Assembly: GCA_021234155.1 (NCBI GenBank)
Contig: JAJEKV010000002.1
Coordinates: 26,841,299 to 26,905,298 of the forward strand
Direction: 5' to 3'
Origin: Isoetes taiwanensis
Lineage: Eukaryota > Streptophyta > Lycopodiopsida > Isoetales > Isoetaceae
Length of the DNA stretch: 64,000 bases
Shown here in pieces: positions 57,629 to 64,000 of the stretch; within the stretch, counting starts at the first letter, position 1, and every line of letters begins with the position of its first letter. The notes below the pieces were generated by a model. That model was not told where the DNA came from. It made no database searches and saw nothing but the letters and a program-made list of their open reading frames with translations. Position numbers and translations under genes: made by a program.

Positions 57629-58330
57629 TCAAAATTATTTGGTTGATTTTCTTTTGTTGCTTATCATTTCCTTTTGTTGGTGTTGTTCTTTCGTACGGTT
57701 CCTGATGAACAATTTCTTGTGAGTTGCCGCTTCCTTCTTTCTTGAATGAATTGTTGCTCACTGTTTTACCTGTCTAGGAATTGGAGCTGGCAACTACATA
57801 GTTGTTATTGGATTCTCATTTGAAGTTGTGAACAGGTTTGGACGTTTATTGCACACCCTTTGCGATTAGTAGACAACTTTAGTGTGGTTCCTGTTGTCGT
57901 TATTTCAATGTTGTATTAATCTTTGTTCTTGGTATTAATGCTTGTTGCTACAAAAATATATCTCAATTCCAATTGCGTATATGTTCATCGAATATGGATT
58001 TGCGCTACGTTGCTTGATAAGTAGTCCCAACTTCTTATTTGTTTATGGTGTTTTGTTCACTACATTTGTGAAGTCTTTGTACAAGGTGGATTCAATCTAT
58101 TTGTGTGTGCTTCATATCGTGTTGGGATGTTCAGTCAGAGACATCGATTGACAGATAATATTTCCCATGTTCTTACCAATTTAACCTCTTATCTTTATTT
58201 CACATGCCTTTGGACTCTTAGTCCTTGTGTGAATGTGCAAGATTTAGAATGGGGTAAGTTAATGCATTGCCATTATTATTGTTCACGTCTTACATTCTAA
58301 TATTATCCTTAAGGATGTTCTCATTAATAC
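57629..58330. other. Intergenic, no gene recognised
   Basis: Copy 2 of 21770-22480. No gene is supported. Confidence 0.45.
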
Positions 58331-58783
58331 ATATATCACATGAGGTTTTGTCACAAATCTATCATGACATGGATGATGAGATGGTCTTCAGCATGGAAAC
58401 CATCTCAGAGGGACTAGTTTCTCAGTACAGGAGGACCTCTCCCCTCTTCAATTGTGTAACCGTAAGGAGGAGCTCTGCAAGGTGAGGGCAGTCCGCCTGC
58501 AAAAGAAATGGGCAGTGTACAGGGGAGGCGCAGCAATTATTCTAGATCAATGGCCTTCCAATCCTTGGATTGGCTATGTCTAGATAATTTTAGAAGCATA
58601 AATTTACTACTAGCATTAGCATTATCTTATCTTATTCTTGGTAGCCTTTTAATATTTGGTTATTGTGTTTGGTGATGGGGCCTAGTCCTCAGGTTTTAGA
58701 TGGGTTGTTGCCCTTTCATGTGCCGTCCCATAACCCGTTGGGTTCCCGTGGACGTAAAAATTTATCTTATCTTATCTTATCTT
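58330..58783 (+). mobile_element. LINE 3' end with (TTATC)n tail, copy 2
   Basis: Counterpart of 22480-22936. Terminal module CCCATAACCCG...TTCCCGTGGACGTAAAAA, then TTATC repeats (58764-58783). Confidence 0.6.
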
Positions 58784-58867
58784 CTTGCACTTACCATGGC
58801 TGAATCTCCCCAACATCTGAAACGATGCTAGAAAGAGAATTGTAATGCATGGTTTGCCCGCTGGTCT

Positions 58868-59434
58868 ATGCAACCGGAACACTGCATGGTGCTTGCTAGT
58901 TCCGATCCTGAGCTTTTGCAACAATACCTTGATGGTTGTTTTTCTCAGAAGATGTGGGATGTAGTTATCTTAGCCCAAGTTAAAACTGGTCATTATCATG
59001 CACATATAGATCCCACTTTGGCACCAGGACCACAAGCTTATTTGCTTGCTTCCTTGTCCAGAAAAAAGCTTATAGCTATTGCATTAATTCGCACAGGGTG
59101 CCACAAGCTACGGATTGAGAGAGGTAGATGGGACCAACTGCAATTGCCACGAGAAGCAAGATTATATGCATGTTGCCAGTTAGAGGTTATTGAAGATGAA
59201 AGCCATACTATGCTAAGATGTCCTACTTTTGAGATGGTCATTATTGCAAAGGTTTTTCCCACCTTTCAAGGCAGGGATTTTTTTAATCCTAGTACTAATG
59301 GTTGTACTAGGCCATTATATGGGTCCCATGGCCTCTTGGTCCTCCTGGACGTTCTATTCTATTCTTTACTGCAGTACAATTATGTAAGAAGTTATATCAC
59401 TAGGACAGTTGTTGTTAAAAAAACAAATCACTAG
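58868..59434 (+). pseudogene. LINE-3 C-terminal domain, copy 2
   Basis: Identical 188-codon frame to 23022-23588. Preservation without a single difference contrasts with neighbouring elements and suggests little CHG methylation, or recent sequence homogenisation. Confidence 0.7.
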
Positions 59435-59439
59435 AAGCA

Positions 59440-60060
59440 ACGTTACTTCTTTGTCTGCTATAACTACACATTTGAAGATGTTTTGGAAATATATATATGC
59501 TTATATAATTATAGGGCTTATATCTTATTGGAAGGCATTTCATATCACATGCAAGAAGACATTTCATTTCAGGTGCTAAAGTCGATTGGGTGACGTAGAT
59601 ACTTCTGCTTATGAGTTGATGTCAAGCATTTATGCAGGTTTTAGTGACTAGAAAGCAAGACAAATTAAGAAGGCCAGCAACATCCTTTTCCTGGCATCAG
59701 CTCTGTATGGATCTTAAAATTTTTACAATTCTCAAACAGGGTACAGATTTACATGTGGTTTTCTCTCGGGCTCTCCGTCTGAATTGTGGTCCTCACTCTT
59801 GACTAATCAATTCTTTCCAGATAATCTCTTTGCTCAGGAATATATCTTTGTGCCAAGTTGCACAGAATTTGAAACTGAGATAATTAATTCGTGGCTGGAA
59901 GAATTTGTAGGCAATAGCAGGATCTCGGCAATAGGTATTTTTGGGTGAATTGCGATTGGACAGATGAAAAGATTATTGTCAAAGTCTATGCAAAATGGCA
60001 ATCTTGTTTTCTCAAAAGATCTCTAGAGGTATTTTGTCATGAATTGCTCTCGCTTTGGCA
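59440..60060. other. Intergenic, no gene recognised
   Basis: Copy 2 of 23600-24200. From about 59600 onward it keeps CAG/CTG where copy 1 has altered triplets. No gene is supported. Confidence 0.4.
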
Positions 60061-60066
60061 GTTTCT

Positions 60067-60168
60067 GCTCTTGGCATGCTACTTCAAGCCATGATTGTTC
60101 CTAAGAATCTGCACAAAATGGTTTCAATAGTATTTAAACAACCACAGATTTACCTACTTATAATATAC
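60067..60168. repeat. Dispersed repeat, copy 2 member
   Basis: Counterpart of 24205-24302. Agrees with the independent member at 30735-30835 at CTG sites. Confidence 0.8.
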
Positions 60169-60179
60169 TAGAAAAAGTG

Positions 60180-61758
60180 CCCAGCGTTGCTGGGCTTCTC
60201 GTCGAGATTAAATTCAAAAGTTAATAAGAATATGATTTATAAATCAAGGAGCGCAGATTCATATACATTGTCATTTTCATTGTTTTATAATATGGTTATT
60301 TCTATATTTCTCATTTATGGTACAAATTTGTAGACCAAGAGCTATATTTTCAAAAGCTTTGCAAAAAAAGGGAAAAGAAAGCTTTGGAATATCTTTGAAT
60401 GACATTTTGGCTTATTAGGTAAAAAGTTGAAGACCTGCTATACTTATTAGTGATGCATTTTGGTTTTTGGTGATGATGTATTCAAAATGAGATGTTGCAT
60501 CCATTACATTTCTCTAAGAATATGAGAGACAAAGGTCCGAATATAAATGACTCCACTCGTTATTCAGTGCAGAATCTTTGGTTCCTTGGATTACGATATG
60601 ATTTCTAGAATTTCATTTCATTTGGCAAACCGCAACATTGAAACATTTGAAGAAAGATAGCAAATGCTCCAAAACCCATTCCAGTAGGGTTCCACATGCA
60701 CAAATAATTGAAGCGAAGGTTTCCAATGGAAAGGCATCCCTCATTATTGAAAGCAAAGGTTTTTATGGAAAATTTGGAGCATTGCAAGAAGCTAGAATGT
60801 TTTTGCGAAACTGATCACCGTAATTTATTTTCTTAGAGCATCATGGCCAGACCATATGCGTATGCGAAAGATAGGCAGATAGTCAAAATGCTCTCTTAAA
60901 GAAATAAGACCCAAAATAAGTTCAAAATCTTGCTTTTTGCAGACAATGAAGGTTGTTTGAACAAATAAATAGTATGTGCACAAATCGAGAGCTTTAGCTC
61001 TACAATAGAGGAAGCCAGCATGAGCATTACACCAATATTACCTTGTTGCAGAAACAGAGACATAACATCCACATCTTCCTACATGGAGTGAAATATCAAT
61101 TTGTGCGTGAACTTTTGCAAATTATATCTACTCCTCATCATTTTGCTTACCTTAATCTTTATTAATGCATGTCCTCCAACACAATTATCCTAAATAGATC
61201 AAGCTCATGATAGCAAAAAAACAGAGTCAGTTAAGACAAAGCTTATAATGAGCTTTAGAGAACTTGCCTTTGTTAATCAAGCACAACATTTGGAGGCTGA
61301 GCATGCCTGTTTTGAGCTATTAGTAATTGGCTCACACTGGATGCTAGCACGATGCTTAAACAACGATGCTTAAACAACGCAAGTCTTGGATGGGAAGCAT
61401 CCATAATGGTATTTCTAGTAATACAATAAAAATATGCCGGCAGTGTAATATAGTTGCACAACAATAAAGAAGTTGAACAATGACAAACACAAGATCATGA
61501 ACAATGATTGAAGTAAGATCATGCACATCAGATAAATTATCATTTACAACCAATATACTAACTTAGAAACCCTTGCATGCACATAAAGGAATAGATGGCG
61601 ACATTTCTTAAGATTACAACCCATTTTTATATCCAGCAATAGTCCTCTTGATGGTCACCTGATTTCTAACATCAGGGCCGAGGAATTTCTTGGATGTTTT
61701 AGCTCCAACGATCAAGAAAGAGCGCCGAAATATTGTCGGCTGTTCTTTTATATAAGAA
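60180..61758. other. Diverged intergenic tract, no gene recognised
   Basis: Counterpart of 24310-25900, with scattered transitions between the copies. No gene is supported. Confidence 0.45.
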
Positions 61759-61759
61759 C

Positions 61760-61822
61760 AAGGCCAAGAGCAGGCCATTTCGTCTGGTCCGAACCAGGCA
61801 AAATGGCCTGCTCTTGGCCTTT
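61760..61822. repeat. 63-bp hairpin, copy 2
   Basis: Same inverted repeat as 25904-25965, with one extra substitution in the left arm (CGTCTGG for CGCCTGG) and one extra A in the right arm. The pairing stays strong. Confidence 0.9.
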
Positions 61823-62324
61823 ACCTATTACATTGGAGAACAATAATAAAGTGCAACAAAAAACCATTGATAGCTGGAGTGTTTCTGAAACAAATCAGAG
61901 AATAACTGGGCAAATTATCCGGACCACAGATTGGCCCTGTCCCAACGGTAAGATGTGCACTATTATTTACGTTTAGAATCGAGTCACTGGTAGCTAGCTA
62001 TGCCGGAAACAATCTTCTCCTCCGGTACCAAGATGTCTTCAAAAGCGTTTGGTACGATCAACTTTTGTTCTGTTATTTCGCTTCTTTACGCACATTTTAA
62101 TCGTTGAACAAGAAAATGCCACAGATGATGACCTCGGAGACAATTTCCTTGCCTCTTGGAAACATGGAAAGATAAATTTTGATGCCGGATTGGATCTTGG
62201 AGACTGCCTGCCTCGCATTTCCAGCTAGATTTTCCTTTGCAAAATTGTAATTTCTCCTGTACTTTTGAATTGCAGATTATTGAAATGCAGGAGAATTTCT
62301 CGTAGTGATCAAATTCTTGCAGGG

Positions 62325-64000
62325 ATATGGACTTTGATTTCGATGGAGGATTTCGTTTGACATAGATCTATCAGGCCTTGATTCTCCAAAGCAGGGGAAT
62401 TCCCCAAAGAAAGGAGTCGCCAAGTCTCCAAGGAAATCTGAAAATAGGAAGCCGAACCCTGAGAACGTGGATATTGATTTCCATTTCAACGGATTCTCGA
62501 GGTATGTATGCTTCTTTCATATGAAACCCAATCTACCAATATTTTACATTTTGTGTCACCAGGTTCGGCACATTTGAATTGGATGAACCAGAAATCTTCA
62601 ACAAAGATCGAGTTGAGATTCCTAAAAAGCCATTAGAAAAAAAAGAGTTTAGCTGTTCGGGGTTAAGCGGCAAATCATTTCTTAGCGACAAGAATAAGTT
62701 TTCTATGAAAACTTCTCACCTTCTAGATAAAAGCGATCCATCTAGGCCAAAGTCAAAAACCTGAGAGGAGTGTTCTATCTCTAGATTTTCGGAAAAGATG
62801 CATACACTTTCTGCCAGGGTCTTGTCTCAGAAATCTGAAAATGCTAACACAGATTTAAAATTGAGATGCATAGATGAAGCAGAATCCTCGTTTAGAGCAG
62901 AGCCTGCTGAGAAAGAACACCATCATGTGGAAGATTCAAAAGCCAAAGAGAATAGTTGCCTTGATACTGTTGGTCCTGAAAGAGAAGATCTTAAATCCAC
63001 ACCTACCTTAGTGGAAGAAACAACAAATGATCAGCTCCAGACAGAAAGGTATGCAGGTTCAGAAACAAAAGTAGAACAAGGGGATGAACTTCATGAAGAT
63101 GTTGCAGAGCCAACAGTAGAGCAAGGAAAACAGAGGCTGGATGAGGACATTGCTCTTAACCAAAACCTAGGCAATGGTGAGAAAATTATTGTTGAGTTCC
63201 GAGATGAAGAGAGAGACGAGCTCAAGACTGCACCACCCGATAGTGGTGGACAGGAATTGGACAAAAAGCTCAGTGGCTTTCAGCGGAGTGCCTTAGATGA
63301 CACCAAGATAGTCCCAGACTGTGGTGAGAACATTGCCCAGGATTTACATAATGGATTAGGAACAAGATACCATGTTGCTAACTGACTGAAACTGATGTCC
63401 TTACTTTTATTATGTTGTGTTTGTAAGGTTCTTATATTGCCATGATAGGGATGAAAGAGGGGACAATGCTTTTAACTCTCATCCTGAGCTTCCAATGTCG
63501 CCTTTGTTAGCAGCCTCACAACCATCTGACTTGCAGCCAGTTTTTCTCTGACTTCACTCTATGGCTTCTCTTACCATTAGGACTTAAGTGTTGGATAGCA
63601 GGGAAGTTTTTCATTTTAAGCATAGGTTGACCATAATAAATTCTTGCAGTTCATCCAAAAGTTCCCAAAGCTTACTAAAACGACCCTCCAAACCCTCTCT
63701 ATCTACAAAATCAAGTCACAGGAACAAGCAGCATTCTGGAGAAAATATTTTGTCACCAAAGCTTGCTCAGACTAAAGCAGTTACACCATATTCAAAGGCC
63801 CAAATTAATATACTTCGATCACCCCTCCAAGTGATCAAGACAAATATCAATCAGCAGGTCAATGTGAAATCTGTCAATGTTACTCGGTAAGAATTGATAC
63901 GCCTAGCACCTTCTGAAATTTGCCTTACATGGATTTCAATATCACATTCAGGCTTTCCATGAAGAAGGACGAATTACAACCAACTTTGAAGCAAACCAGC
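62325..64000 (+). CDS. At4g18490-like protein, copy 2 (5' part, cut by window)
   Basis: Cleaner reading of the gene at 26465. Exon 1 (62325-62502) gives [20 protein letters not shown] and [14 protein letters not shown]. Exon 2 starts at 62563 with [20 protein letters not shown] and is open through [12 protein letters not shown] to a TGA after KSKT (62761-62763). The same frame then continues from 62798 for 195 codons of Glu/Asp/Lys-rich sequence. A small exon (about 63441-63540) may read [20 protein letters not shown]. Exon 63650-63886 reads [20 protein letters not shown] and ends VNVTR at a GTAAG donor. The next exon starts near 63952 and runs off the window. Where copy 1 is frameshifted (exon 2 and the 63650 exon) this copy is open, except for the shared TGA. 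Confidence 0.6.

Overview
This window is nuclear DNA of a land plant. The evidence is short GT-AG introns in protein-coding exons, a plant-type L1 LINE whose ORF1 carries a DUF4283-like region, a Ty1/copia retrotransposon, a tRNA-derived SINE, a PLS-type PPR remnant, and a gene that reads like the plant At4g18490 family. There is no operon structure and I saw no rRNA, tRNA gene or CRISPR array. The lineage cannot be fixed from sequence alone. Abundant non-LTR elements, a Cys-rich/DDE-like transposase family and a PIF1-helicase/endonuclease element make a seed-free vascular plant possible, but that is only a guess.

The dominant structure is a direct tandem duplication. Positions 5338-28144 recur at 41487-64000, and copy 2 runs off the window. 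The simplest reading is a head-to-tail repeat unit of about 36.15 kb (5338-41486), with its junction at 41486/41487, where a decayed copia element abuts the middle of a LINE.

Order within the duplicated part, copy 1 then copy 2: LINE-1 5' portion (to about 6582; 41487-42692); AT microsatellite (7518; 43627); BED-finger hAT-like transposase fragment (7858; 43953); Cys-rich/DDE-like transposase-like gene on the minus strand (about 9350-11790; 45443-47954); SINE (about 13110; 48996); PPR pseudogene (13180; 49060); second LINE on the minus strand (13971-18020; 49853-53880); PIF1-helicase plus endonuclease remnant (about 18400-19970; 54250-55830); a non-LTR RT tail on the minus strand (20130-21072; 55990-56932); a dsRNA-binding-domain-like fragment (21563; 57425); two LINE 3' ends on the plus strand (22480-23590; 58330-59440); a 62-63 bp hairpin (25904; 61760); and the At4g18490-like gene (26465-29126; 62325-end).

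Only 1-5337 and 28145-41486 occur once here. The first holds the 3' two thirds of LINE-1. The second holds the end of the At4g18490-like gene, a Harbinger transposase remnant, a tandem-repeat/TATA region and a degenerate copia element.

The two copies are identical over long stretches. Inside transposon bodies and some genes, however, they differ by clustered indels and complex changes that repeatedly fall on CAG, CTG and CCG, the CHG methylation context. Often one copy has an open frame where the other is broken. A third, independent copy of one repeat (30735-30835) supports the CTG version. The window is therefore mostly mobile-element sediment around one likely host gene, and many frameshifts may be consensus artefacts at methylated sites rather than biological lesions.
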